From: Marinagarivorans algicola
GTDB lineage: Bacteria; Pseudomonadota; Gammaproteobacteria; Pseudomonadales; Cellvibrionaceae
Length of the DNA stretch: 64,000 nt
Direction: 5' to 3'
NCBI RefSeq assembly: GCF_001292705.1
Contig: NZ_LGAK01000011.1
Span: 87,204-151,203 of the forward strand
The stretch's first letter is position 1; each line of letters starts with the position of its first letter. The notes below the pieces were generated by a model that saw only the letters and a list, made by a program, of their open reading frames with translations, had not been told where the DNA came from and did not search any database. The position numbers and the translations under genes are program-made. Shown here piece by piece: positions 7,890 to 15,081 of the stretch.

Positions 7890-9131
7890 ATGGCGTTATC
7901 AGTTAGCTGGCTCGATGCCAGGTTAAATAAAGAAGCAAAAGAAACCGTAGTAAAAGCCGACCGAGATGGGCTAAGTGCTCGGGTATCGCCCAAGGGCAAA
8001 ATTGTTTTTCAGTTTCGTTATCGGTTCGATGGCAAGCAACAGCGGGTAGACATAGGTACTTACCCCCTTATGAAGCTTGCTGAAGCCAGGAATGAGCTGG
8101 ATAGGTTAAGGGCAGTACTTGATCAAGGCCGAAACCCCAAGCTCTACCTACAGCAGGAACGGGCTAAGTATTCTGCTAATCAAAGCTTCGAATCGATTTT
8201 TCGAGACTGGATAGACTCTGCCGGTAAGCAAGGGCTAAAGGAGAAAACGTGGCACTACCAAAAACGCAGCAGTGAAATATATTTGCTGCCCCGACTTGGC
8301 AAGTACCCATTAACTGACATCAATGAATTGTCCTTGCGAAACTGTCTTCGTGAGGTTTCGGAGTCGTCCCCTTCAAACACAGAACGTCTGGTGTCTGTGC
8401 TGCACAAGTTTTATGACTGGCTGATTGATGAACAAATTTTGGAAATTAACGCTGCCGCTGGGATCACAGCAAAAAAGGTTGGCGGTAAAAAAGGAAAACG
8501 AACTCGGGTGCTAAATGACAACGAGATCAGGATACTTTGGCGCTATTTGCACGAGTCAAAAATCACTGAGAAGAATCGCATCTACATAAAACTGCTTCTG
8601 CTATTGGGCGGTCGCAAGGGCGAACTCATTCAAGCTGAAAAGCATCACTTTGACTTGCAATCTGCAATGTGGACAGTGCCCATAGAGATCCGCAAACAAG
8701 GTGAGAAAATTGGAGCGCCGATCATGCGGCCATTGATAAGGCCTGCTATTGAGCTGATTGAACTAGCGATGCAGATGAGCAAATCAACTTACTTGTTTCC
8801 CGCGAACGGACAAGAAGAGCTTGCCACAAATGGCTTTGATACCACTATTCCTAACAATGTGAAAATCTGGGCTCGCAGGTCGCTTGGTATTGAGATGGAA
8901 CACTGGTCTATGCATGATCTTCGCAGAACGATGCGAACGCGAATGTCTGCCATCACGACGCAAGAAGTTGCCGAGTTGATGATTGGCCACAGCAAAAAAG
9001 GGTTGGATGCTATCTACAACCAATATCAGTACCTGGATGAAATGCGTCATGCTTACGACGTTTGGTATCAACAGCTAGAGACCATCATCGAGCCGACAGG
9101 CTTTCCGTTCAACTGGCGTTTCGGACAGTAA
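7890..9131 (+). CDS. int: Tyrosine integrase, SXT/R391 type
   Basis: This 413-residue site-specific recombinase has an N-terminal arm-binding DUF4102-like domain (DGLSARVSPKGKIVFQFRYRFDGKQQ ..., about 25-90). A SAM-like core-binding domain (about 105-200) and a C-terminal catalytic domain follow. Catalytic motifs are LLLGGRKGELIQA (box I Arg), HDLRRTMRTRM (His-x-x-Arg), IGHS and the nucleophile in YNQYQYL. The nearby prfC fragment identifies prfC as the likely target. It is the last gene of the srpM-srpR-int operon, with a one-base gap, so integrase production is coupled to partition proteins. Confidence 0.93.
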   Translation: MALSVSWLDARLNKEAKETVVKADRDGLSARVSPKGKIVFQFRYRFDGKQQRVDIGTYPLMKLAEARNELDRLRAVLDQGRNPKLYLQQERAKYSANQSFESIFRDWIDSAGKQGLKEKTWHYQKRSSEIYLLPRLGKYPLTDINELSLRNCLREVSESSPSNTERLVSVLHKFYDWLIDEQILEINAAAGITAKKVGGKKGKRTRVLNDNEIRILWRYLHESKITEKNRIYIKLLLLLGGRKGELIQAEKHHFDLQSAMWTVPIEIRKQGEKIGAPIMRPLIRPAIELIELAMQMSKSTYLFPANGQEELATNGFDTTIPNNVKIWARRSLGIEMEHWSMHDLRRTMRTRMSAITTQEVAELMIGHSKKGLDAIYNQYQYLDEMRHAYDVWYQQLETIIEPTGFPFNWRFGQ

Positions 9132-9167
9132 GAATTTGTAGCTACCAGTAGATTGGTATTTCTCATT

Positions 9168-9213
9168 GCGACCATGTCAAAAACCTTCTCAATGTTGTTT
9201 TTTGACTGGTCGC
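9168..9213 (+). terminator. Long hairpin after int, possible terminator
   Basis: The arm GCGACCATGTCAAAAA (9168-9183) pairs with 9198-9213, with one bulged base. The top of the stem is A/T pairs and only a short TTT follows, so it may be a terminator or a protein site. Confidence 0.45.
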
Positions 9214-9399
9214 TTTAAAACTAGGCTTAAGCCGCATAGCTATCATCAGGGTTTAATCTGGTCATTTTTCAGCCTGAACTCTTGAGTTTCTCAGTTTGAA
9301 ACCACATTTAATTTGTAGTGCTTTAGGAAGTGAAACCTTGGGTTCCATTGCTGTTCTTGAATGCACCTCCAGTTAGATTCAATTTATTGAGGATTCCAA

Positions 9400-9612
9400 A
9401 TGGCGAAAGGTTCAAGTATCAACGGCAATGGCAGTAAAAATGGTGGAAATGATAGCTACACAATTACAGGGCGCGGCGAAGTAAGTCGAAAAACACTGGT
9501 TCGTGAAGTTAAGGAAGGTAAACATCCAGACACGCACATTTACAAGCGCAATGGTGTGGAGTACGCCCGAAACAATCCAAATCACGATAAGCCTGACAAC
9601 ATTAACGAATAA
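9400..9612 (+). CDS. Small hypothetical protein, DUF3892-like
   Basis: The 70-residue product has a GAGGA ribosome site ten bases before the ATG. A Gly/Asn-rich leader (GSSINGNGSKNGGN) precedes a compact domain, GRGEVSRKTLVREVKEGKHPDTHIYKRNGVEYARNNPN. It recalls small proteins annotated DUF3892; function is unknown. It lies between int and the attachment region, a usual position for small cargo or excision-related genes. Confidence 0.6.
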   Translation: MAKGSSINGNGSKNGGNDSYTITGRGEVSRKTLVREVKEGKHPDTHIYKRNGVEYARNNPNHDKPDNINE

Positions 9613-9663
9613 TATTGTTAAGAGGTTAAGGGCGGAACTTTGCCCTTAACACTTAAACCCTGC

Positions 9664-9858
9664 TCAACCTTCACTGTTCTCATACTCCTCCAAGTCTTCA
9701 ATGTGCCAAAGCTTGTTTCGTGTATTTCGGTTGATACGAGGTTGCGGCAAGCTGCCATCTTTTATTCTTCGCCAGAGCGTCGTATAGCTAATGTGGTATC
9801 GAGCCATAACTTCGTAAGACGTGAGAAAAGGGGTTACTTGGTGCGCTACTGCTGTCAT
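9664..9858 (-). CDS. AlpA/Xis-like helix-turn-helix protein, candidate excisionase
   Basis: Starting at ATG 9858, which has AGGAG seven bases upstream, the product has 64 residues. It is a MerR/AlpA-type winged helix: FLTSYEVMARYHISYTTLWRRIKDGSLPQPRINRN, then WHIEDLEEYE. AlpA-like proteins activate integrase genes or act as recombination directionality factors. The position between int and the att region, facing away from the attachment core, favours a Xis role. An upstream start at 9879 is possible but is worse placed relative to the AGGAG. Confidence 0.7.
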   Translation of the reverse strand: MTAVAHQVTPFLTSYEVMARYHISYTTLWRRIKDGSLPQPRINRNTRNKLWHIEDLEEYENSEG

Positions 9859-10161
9859 CTGCATTCTCCTGAAAATCAATGTAAAGCTATCATCGCCTGA
9901 TTCATCACTTGTTGATGGTCAGAAAGATGCATGATTTGTTCAGAAGATCAGGTCCATACAAATGAACTTTTAGGACAGCAGGAAAGCAACCGTTAACCAA
10001 TTCAACCGGCAAACAATTAGAGATAATCGCGAACGTCTTACCATCATTTCTCGATTTTTAGCAGGAAAAATATAGGTAAGTTTTGGCCAGAACCCAGTAA
10101 CCACAAGGCCTACAGCTAGGTTTGTGTCATGGAATTTGGCTAAAAACGGTAAATATGGTGA

Positions 10162-10424
10162 TTTGTACTCAAGTTTGTACACACTTTCCGAGGTTACGTT
10201 TGAACATCATTGAAAAGCAAAGAAACGAGAAAAAGACAAAAAGCCTTTAAATTCAGTACGTAGAGATGTGATTGTGGCGTGCAATGAAAGGTGGTTTTAA
10301 GCGTTGAAAGGCTGGGCGGCATCAGGATGCGAGATGATAGCAAAGGTTCTGCGCTTATTGATTTCATTGATAAAATTGGCTTCAGCCATATATCTAAATT
10401 CCCATTTTGTACAAGTATTTGTAC
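10162..10424. other. Attachment region with paired TTTGTAC repeats
   Basis: The likely core lies in the RF3 motif (about 10318-10345). On either side is a pair of TTTGTAC motifs with 12-base spacing: 10162-10168 with 10174-10180, and 10406-10412 with 10418-10424. Matched repeats flanking a core resemble arm-type recombinase or directionality-factor sites. However, arm sites are expected only on the element side of a junction, so the right-hand pair is unexplained unless element DNA continues there. The rest of 9859-10552 shows no gene beyond the prfC fragment. Confidence 0.5.
10297..10389 (-). pseudogene. prfC: 5' fragment of prfC (release factor RF3) at the attachment junction
   Basis: A 30-codon minus-strand frame starts at ATG 10389. 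Residues 11-24 read NKRRTFAIISHPDA, the hallmark N-terminus of RF3, where GKTT of the P-loop should follow. Instead the frame continues AQPFNA and stops. The homology ends at 10318, so the rest of prfC has been separated, presumably by element insertion. The fragment is either the native host start or a replacement start carried by the element. Confidence 0.85.
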
Positions 10425-10552
10425 AAATAAATAAAGTTAACTCTAAACCCTGATTTCCAAGTTGTCTGCCACGGCCTACAGCCAGCAAAACCGCCCATCA
10501 AAGCATTGAAAAATTTGAGCGCTATTCTAGCAAAATGACTAAGCGTTATAAA

Positions 10553-11110
10553 TCAAACACTCAATACTGCTTTTAGCTGTTCTAACGCTAGCTTATGTTT
10601 ATCACTTGGCATTTTGGCCAGATTAATCTGTTTCCATTTAATAGCCGGAAAATCACTTACATCATCTAGATTAAGTAATCCCCAGTCCGGCTCATGGTTT
10701 TTAAACGATAGTAAAAACGCTTTTTTCACTATCGATAAGTGCTTGGTGAATAAGCTCGATCAAACGCTCTCGAACAGCTACCAGCTCTTCAAGCGGTACG
10801 TTCGTCTCGGCTATATGTGCAAGTTCACCTGCATAAATTTGTACACCATTGCGGCCAACAACCAGCCTTAGCCCATCACGCTTTGTTATGGGCCTCGGTG
10901 AGCTCTATATCTTTAAACGCGGCCTTTAAATCCGCGCTAATCGCATCTAGCGCTTCACTAATATATTTTAATGCTTCATCACGGTCTTTCATCGGCAGAT
11001 AGACCAAATCAATATCAACCGACAAGCGCAAAGCATTCTTGCTTAGCGACAAAGGGCAAAACCTGCATCAGTAACTGCACTTGCTTGTAATAAATACTGT
11101 TTCTGTCCAT
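10553..11110 (-). pseudogene. abiEii: AbiEii toxin, internally deleted
   Basis: AbiEii toxins are nucleotidyltransferases of type IV toxin-antitoxin systems. The N-terminus (MDRNSIYYKQVQLLMQ ... AKQECFA) is followed by a shift of frame near 11032, and the first nucleotidyltransferase motif (normally KGGTA plus about ten residues) is missing. RLSVDIDLVYLP and KDRDEALKYISEALDAI follow. A second, larger deletion near 10885-10800 removes the middle of the protein. The C-terminus (ERLIELIHQAL, then, after another shift, NHEPDWGLLNLDDV and LEQLKAVLSV) is present. It is 558 bases long, against about 900 for a complete gene. Confidence 0.85.
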
Positions 11111-11111
11111 C

Positions 11112-11957
11112 TTAGTTTTCGCTTTCCTTCGCCATATGCGACGGCACAGTGATTAAATAGTCCGTATCCAGTTTTCCGTTTTTGGCTACCACACGCTTAC
11201 CTGAGCCTAAGTCATAACCCTTAACGTTTAGCTTGCTAAACCAAGGATAGGATTGACGTTTAGCCAACCAAAAAAACAAGCGCTTAGTCTTGACACTCTT
11301 ACAAGCCTTCAAAAGCGTATCGAGCTTTCTAGGCGATAAGTTCACAAGCCCCTGCATAAGCTCGTCAGCATGCTCAAACGTCACACTTTCTGGCAAATCC
11401 ATCAATAGTTCTAATATAGCCTTCTCTGGGCATGAAAAATATACAGGCGGTAATTCAGCCTCCCACTCATGCTCTTTGATAAAAGCTTTGTCTGCTAGCA
11501 GACCTTCAGGCCATAACCTGCTTGTACTGTGCCCTTCAAACTCAAATGGCAATGACAAGCGTACCATCCATGTTGGTAATTTACCTGCCGCATAGAGATG
11601 GATATGCGTTTTATTGCCCAATGACAGATACTGCGACAAACCGGATAAAGAAAGCGCTGATAACCCACCAACCACAACGGGCGGCACACCCGCCTCCTCG
11701 TTTTGCTCCATACGCTGCATAGAGGCCACTACGCCTTCCCAGCTCACAGAACGGGAATACTGGCTATACACACCTGTTGCTAATAGCAACAAGGTTTCTG
11801 TTTTTACGGCATTATCTATGGCATGAGCGCTCAAGCCCTGCTCGGCTAACCACTTTTTAGTGGCTAGCATGCCATAAGGTAAAAGTGCTTTAAGCGACTG
11901 CTTGTATGCGCCTTTTACGCCATCGTCCTGTAAAGTTGTGCTATTCACTAAGCGCAC
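11112..11957 (-). CDS. abiEi: AbiEi-type antitoxin and autorepressor, apparently intact
   Basis: The 281-residue product is a type IV toxin-antitoxin antitoxin. An N-terminal winged-helix part (LPYGMLATKKWLAEQGLSAHAIDNAVKTETLLLLATGVY) binds the promoter, followed by the AbiEi C-terminal domain (GGLSALSLSGLSQYLSLG ... PEKAILELLMDLPESVTFEHADELMQGL). The start is GTG with AAAGG just upstream. Its stop lies one base before the toxin ATG. Two matched inverted repeats upstream fit the known autoregulation of AbiEi. The toxin is deleted, so this is now an orphan antitoxin. Confidence 0.88.
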   Translation of the reverse strand: MRLVNSTTLQDDGVKGAYKQSLKALLPYGMLATKKWLAEQGLSAHAIDNAVKTETLLLLATGVYSQYSRSVSWEGVVASMQRMEQNEEAGVPPVVVGGLSALSLSGLSQYLSLGNKTHIHLYAAGKLPTWMVRLSLPFEFEGHSTSRLWPEGLLADKAFIKEHEWEAELPPVYFSCPEKAILELLMDLPESVTFEHADELMQGLVNLSPRKLDTLLKACKSVKTKRLFFWLAKRQSYPWFSKLNVKGYDLGSGKRVVAKNGKLDTDYLITVPSHMAKESEN

Positions 11958-12021
11958 TGACCTTTCTATGGTTCTTGGCTATCAAGCCGCTAAAACACCT
12001 AAATGGTTTATGATTTATAGA

Positions 12022-12115
12022 ATTTACGGCGAAAAACGCCGTAAATATCAATGATAATAAACTAGCATATTTCAAATAAGTTTACTAATATTATTTTATC
12101 CGGCGTTAATCGCCG
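12022..12115 (-). promoter_or_regulatory. Two inverted-repeat operators upstream of abiEi
   Basis: Site 1 is a perfect 10-bp-arm palindrome, ATTTACGGCG-AAAAA-CGCCGTAAAT (12022-12046). Site 2 is CGGCG-TTAAT-CGCCG (12101-12115). Both share the core CGGCG-N5-CGCCG, and their centres are 74 bases apart, close to seven helical turns. AbiEi proteins are known to bind two inverted repeats in their promoter, so these are probably its operators. Confidence 0.75.
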
Positions 12116-12238
12116 TATAAATAACAAAAGACAAACCAAACACGACCAATTCATAGTTACTCCTTGCTACTGTATATGCCTTGCTCGACCAAGCGGCCGA
12201 GCTGTTGTAATTATTCCGATGTAAGTGCTAACAACGGA

Positions 12239-12836
12239 TTAGAAAGAACCAGCGTCCTTGTTGACAGAAATACGGCTGCGACGCTCATCAGTGATGATGG
12301 TAAGTAAAGCAACTAGAGTGAGTAGCGGCGAAAATAAAATAAACTCTTGCACATATACCTTGACTAGCCAAATGCTTAAAGTTACACGCTAAAATAAGCC
12401 CCCCCCCCCAACTACAGGAGCAACCAAGTGCAATATTGAGTTTTGGTAAACGCTGGAGCGCGTTGCACCAACGGCCATGCGTATGACAATTTCGTATCGA
12501 CGTAAGTTAATGTTGTAACTTAATACACCAAATATGCCTGCACTACATAACAAGAGCATCAAGGTAGGCACTATAACGATAATTAAAGACTCGCGACGGA
12601 CGACCTCATTGTATTCAGCTTCAAGACCGTGAGACTCATATACAAAAAGTGACCCGTCAATTTTTTTGAGTAGGTCGCTGACTTGCTGTTTGTCCAGCTC
12701 TGCGCCGGGTGTTGTTCTCACCGTTAGCGGGAAGCCAAAAGACATTTTCGGAAAAAAGACTCTTGCTCCTTGGTCGTCTTTGAAGAAAGTTGGGTGATAA
12801 CCATTAGCGGTGACGCCCACAAACTGATAAGCATTG
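12239..12836 (-). pseudogene. FtsX/MacB-type ABC transporter permease, C-terminal relic
   Basis: The readable part (about 12836 down to 12400) matches the end of a MacB periplasmic domain and the FtsX permease core: ESLIIVIVPTLMLLLCSAGIFGVLSYNINLRRYEIVIRMAVGATRSSV. At an 11-C tract (12399-12409) the frame is lost. Further frameshifts later it resumes as LSIWLVKVYVQEFILFSPLLTLVALLTIITDERRS, ending at 12239. Sequence upstream of about 12840 is unrelated, so the 5' two-thirds are gone. The homopolymer may be a slippage site or assembly error, but the lost 5' end shows real decay. Confidence 0.75.
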
Positions 12837-13088
12837 TTCTGGTCAACTAAAACCGGACACTCACCTCAAAAAAAACTGCTAGAACAGCCCACTGACGGCG
12901 GTACTCGAAGTAAGGGTAATGTTTAATGAAACCTGCTGGCTTCTCGCTTTCGTACCCCTCCCTTTTTTTATCGCTATCGGTTGAGTTGTTCACTTCAGCG
13001 TAGAACCGGTTAATTATTACGCAAGCTTTTGAGTGAGTGTCACTGTAAGTGCCTTCCCTGAAAGTGCCTAGGCGAAGTTATAATTTTT

Positions 13089-13161
13089 ATTAACGAAGCG
13101 GCAGCCTAGTGCAAAAATGACAAAACGTAGCCTTGGCTTTCCGGTAATAACTTTATTATGA
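13089..13161 (-). repeat. Possible degenerate attC site
   Basis: It begins with TCATAAT on the minus strand, six of seven bases complementary to the GTTATGA junction that opens this cassette (13616-13610). A weak internal stem CGG..AGCC/GGCT..CCG follows, with a GTTAATA end. The right-hand match is poor. Confidence 0.3.
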
Positions 13162-13176
13162 GCAATACAAGAATGC

Positions 13177-13602
13177 TTATTTACTGCTCAAAGAACCAAA
13201 TAGCTTGCTCTTCTTATCCGAAATCTTTATGACTGCAAATCCAAAGGAGTTACCTGATTCTGGAATCATTTTATAAAGAGACACATTCAGGGAGCTCAAT
13301 TCACTGGCGTTTTTCATAAATCTATGCGAGTCATTCAGGGACTTAAATTTATATTCAATTGTAACATTATTGCCACTACCGGTGACCTTCATGATTTTTA
13401 TGGATGGTAGTTTCTGAGAACGTAATTGTTCAAGCCAAGTAGACTTATTCGTTTCCATAGAAATAACATTTTCGTTATCGCCAGATTTACAGGGTTTATC
13501 TGAGTAGGATAATTTACCTGAATCACTCGTACATTTATAAATTGCTGCATTTATATCAGAAATAGTGAAAAAAAGTAGAAAAGTGATGCATTTTATAGTC
13601 AT
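13177..13602 (-). CDS. Exported DUF4124-like protein
   Basis: The 141-residue product has an N-terminal signal peptide (MTIKCITFLLFFTISDINA). The DUF4124 signature AIYKCTSDSGKLSYSDKPC follows, a small cell-envelope domain of unknown function with paired cysteines. A lysine- and serine-rich domain predicted as mixed alpha/beta forms the remainder. It lies directly after an attC-like junction (13 bases from the GTTATGA site to the ATG), the compact layout of an integron cassette. Confidence 0.7.
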   Translation of the reverse strand: MTIKCITFLLFFTISDINAAIYKCTSDSGKLSYSDKPCKSGDNENVISMETNKSTWLEQLRSQKLPSIKIMKVTGSGNNVTIEYKFKSLNDSHRFMKNASELSSLNVSLYKMIPESGNSFGFAVIKISDKKSKLFGSLSSK

Positions 13603-13609
13603 TGATGCC

Positions 13610-13708
13610 TCATAACGCCAGTATCACACGCAAAAACTGTGGCGTGTAGTTTGTATAGATGGGCGAATCCCGAATACAAACGAAGCAACACAGTTTTGGC
13701 GTGTAGAT
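13610..13708 (-). repeat. Probable attC site (imperfect 99-bp palindrome)
   Basis: The arms ACACGCAAAAACTGTG (13626-13641) and CACAGTTTTGGCGTGT (13689-13704) pair at 15 of 16 positions. A second inner pair (TTTGTAT/ATACAAA) and a central loop follow. The minus-strand right end reads GGCGTTATGA. The left conserved heptamer is damaged, so the site is called on structure and position. Confidence 0.5.
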
Positions 13709-13720
13709 ATTTTTATTGAA

Positions 13721-14014
13721 TCACTTGGTACAGTAAACTTTTGCCTGGCGAGGGGTATAGATGCCCCAACTCACCATTCCCAAAAATCCATTTAAAAAAC
13801 TCATATGAGATTCAACCTTCGCCACCTTTTCAGCGCCGCCGCAAATTTCTGCCGCGTTCATCTCTTGTGTTTGTCCTAATCCAGAAATAAAGAAAGGCTG
13901 CATAGTTTCCTTATTTGGTGTGGTAGAGTTATTACCGCCTGAAATTTCAAATGTTTGAGTTGCGCACCCCGAAATAGATGCAGCAGCAACAATTGCGATT
14001 AATGATTTCTTCAA
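13721..14014 (-). CDS. Bor/Iss family lipoprotein
   Basis: The 97-residue product starts at TTG with GGAG upstream. A lipoprotein signal with lipobox ISGC (Cys17) is followed by the conserved Bor pattern PKETMQPFFISGLGQTQEMNAAEICGGAEKVAKVES, LNGFLGMVSWGIYTPRQAKVYC. Bor of phage lambda and Iss of plasmids are outer-membrane lipoproteins linked to serum resistance. Here the gene lies between two attC-like sites, so it seems to travel as an integron cassette. The family call is firm; the role in this host is unknown. Confidence 0.88.
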   Translation of the reverse strand: MKKSLIAIVAAASISGCATQTFEISGGNNSTTPNKETMQPFFISGLGQTQEMNAAEICGGAEKVAKVESHMSFLNGFLGMVSWGIYTPRQAKVYCTK

Positions 14015-14095
14015 TTTCTTTCTCCTTCGGCTCTGAAAATTAAATCAACGAATATAGAGCCATCTATTCCCTGATGTACGATCGAAAAATTACAA

Positions 14096-14199
14096 ACCTA
14101 ACGCCCAATTAACAGGCAAAAAGTGGTTTGGCTAAAATACATGAACGTAGTGAACAAAAAAGCCAACTATTTTTTGCCCGCTTGAATGCCTTGTTAGCA
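14096..14199 (-). repeat. Integron attC site
   Basis: On the minus strand this reads TGCTAAC-AAGGCATTCAAGCGGGCAA..., and closes ...TTGGGC-GTTAGGT. The inner arms GGCAAAAAATAGTTGGCT and AGCCAAACCACTTTTTGCC pair well. The heptamer GTTAGGT fits GTTRRRY, and TGCTAAC is complementary to the cassette start at 14574-14568. Confidence 0.78.
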
Positions 14200-14206
14200 T
14201 TGCAGT

Positions 14207-14554
14207 TCACACCGAACTTACAAGCGGTAAACCTAACTTTTTAACAAGAGACGAAAACTGAATTTTTGTATAAGGACCATAAACAAACTCGTCGTGTTCG
14301 GCAAATTTGTGGTCATTGATTTTATCAATATAGTAAAAAGCGCAAGTTTTATGTGGACAAGCATAAACCGAGATATATTTTTCGTTAGTTTCTATACTTA
14401 CTGGTTCATCAATACGCCCAATATATGCACCTTCACCAAGGCTATGCCCCAACGTTTTAGTGCCGCCAATGTAATACACTTCATAAGGTTGTTCTTCCCA
14501 AACAGGAGAACAACCTATTAGAAATAATGACGCCAAAACTAGAAATATTCTCAC
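14207..14554 (-). CDS. Small lipoprotein of unknown function (cassette gene)
   Basis: The 115-residue product opens MRIFLVLASLFLIGCSPVW, a lipoprotein signal with lipobox LIGC (Cys15). The mature part is 100 residues with two cysteines (VYACPHKTC), and no family I recognise. GTG start, AGGGAAG upstream. It fills the best-defined integron cassette, starting 20 bases after the cassette boundary and ending eight bases before the attC. Confidence 0.7.
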   Translation of the reverse strand: MRIFLVLASLFLIGCSPVWEEQPYEVYYIGGTKTLGHSLGEGAYIGRIDEPVSIETNEKYISVYACPHKTCAFYYIDKINDHKFAEHDEFVYGPYTKIQFSSLVKKLGLPLVSSV

Positions 14555-14574
14555 AAACTTCCCTACATGCTAAC

Positions 14575-15081
14575 ACCCGTTCTGACCAGCCTAGTTTTAA
14601 AAGCGTAAACAATACACCGCCCAACGCTAGAGCACAAGGACACCACACTAACCTATTTTGTTACACGTTTCTCACAAAGCTGGCCCGCGTGCCACCTAAC
14701 AACGCATACACTACAGCCATCGACTTCTAGCCTTAGTGAGCTCTAGCCGTCGAGTATTAACCAAACAACCCAAAGCTGGCCTTAATGCCCTTATCACACA
14801 ACTCACTTGCGCCTTGATAAATTTAGCGCTTGGGATGTCCTCATTATTCTTTTTAATATGCGTTATCACAAGATCCGACTCATAACGAGAATGACTTAAA
14901 ATGAGCGCCTATCTCAGCAAAACGCATGGGTTAAGTGGTGTAATCACTAGCTAAACGCATAGGGGTTGAACCATGAAAATTTACGTATAACTCTTGTAAT
15001 TTTGGTGGTACAAGCGGCCAACCTATTTCCTTAGTTGAACGCCGCACATCGTTTTGGTGTACAGCGCTCATCGCCAGCTCA
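14575..15081. other. Non-coding stretch upstream of the cassettes
   Basis: I see no gene. An ACCTAAC heptamer (14694-14700) and GCCCAACGC could be remains of other attC ends, but no paired arms were found. Numerous stops in all frames suggest decayed DNA. Confidence 0.35.

Larger units (their letters stand above)
1..10345. mobile_element. End of an SXT/R391-like integrative conjugative element (partial)
   Basis: The segment groups genes typical of SXT/R391 elements: a RumAB/UmuDC-like operon, MobI, a ParM-type SrpM with a small partner, and a 413-residue tyrosine integrase. A truncated prfC 5' end follows. SXT/R391 elements are known to insert into the 5' end of prfC, and the RF3 N-terminal motif KRRTFAIISHPDA is cut exactly at 10318. 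The left limit is outside the window, so transfer genes cannot be seen, and the dinB part could be cargo or host DNA. The element has suffered an IS1 insertion and a nonsense mutation, so it may no longer be mobile. The right limit is placed within the prfC motif, near 10318-10345. Confidence 0.72.
13089..14574 (-). mobile_element. Integron-like gene-cassette cluster without integrase (CALIN-like)
   Basis: Three small minus-strand genes are each followed by an imperfect palindrome of attC type. The best unit is the cassette 14102-14573: it opens TTAGCA after a G (complement of 14568-14574). Its attC opens TGCTAAC (complement of 14193-14199), exactly complementary as cassette structure demands, and ends GTTAGGT. 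The other two units are less regular. No integron integrase lies in the window; only one site is strong. Confidence 0.6.

Noticed and set aside
9970..10182. 70-codon minus-strand frame near the attachment region
   Set aside because: No motif or ribosome site; it runs over the TTTGTAC repeats and looks accidental.
12837..13060. Possible insertion-sequence end upstream of the permease relic
   Set aside because: A frame reading HYPYFEYRRQWAVLAVFFEVSV abuts the relic, but I recognise no family and no terminal repeats.
14575..14701. Possible further attC ending at the TGCTAAC of 14568
   Set aside because: GTTAGGT and GTTGGGC heptamers occur, but I could not find paired arms or the complementary opening heptamer.
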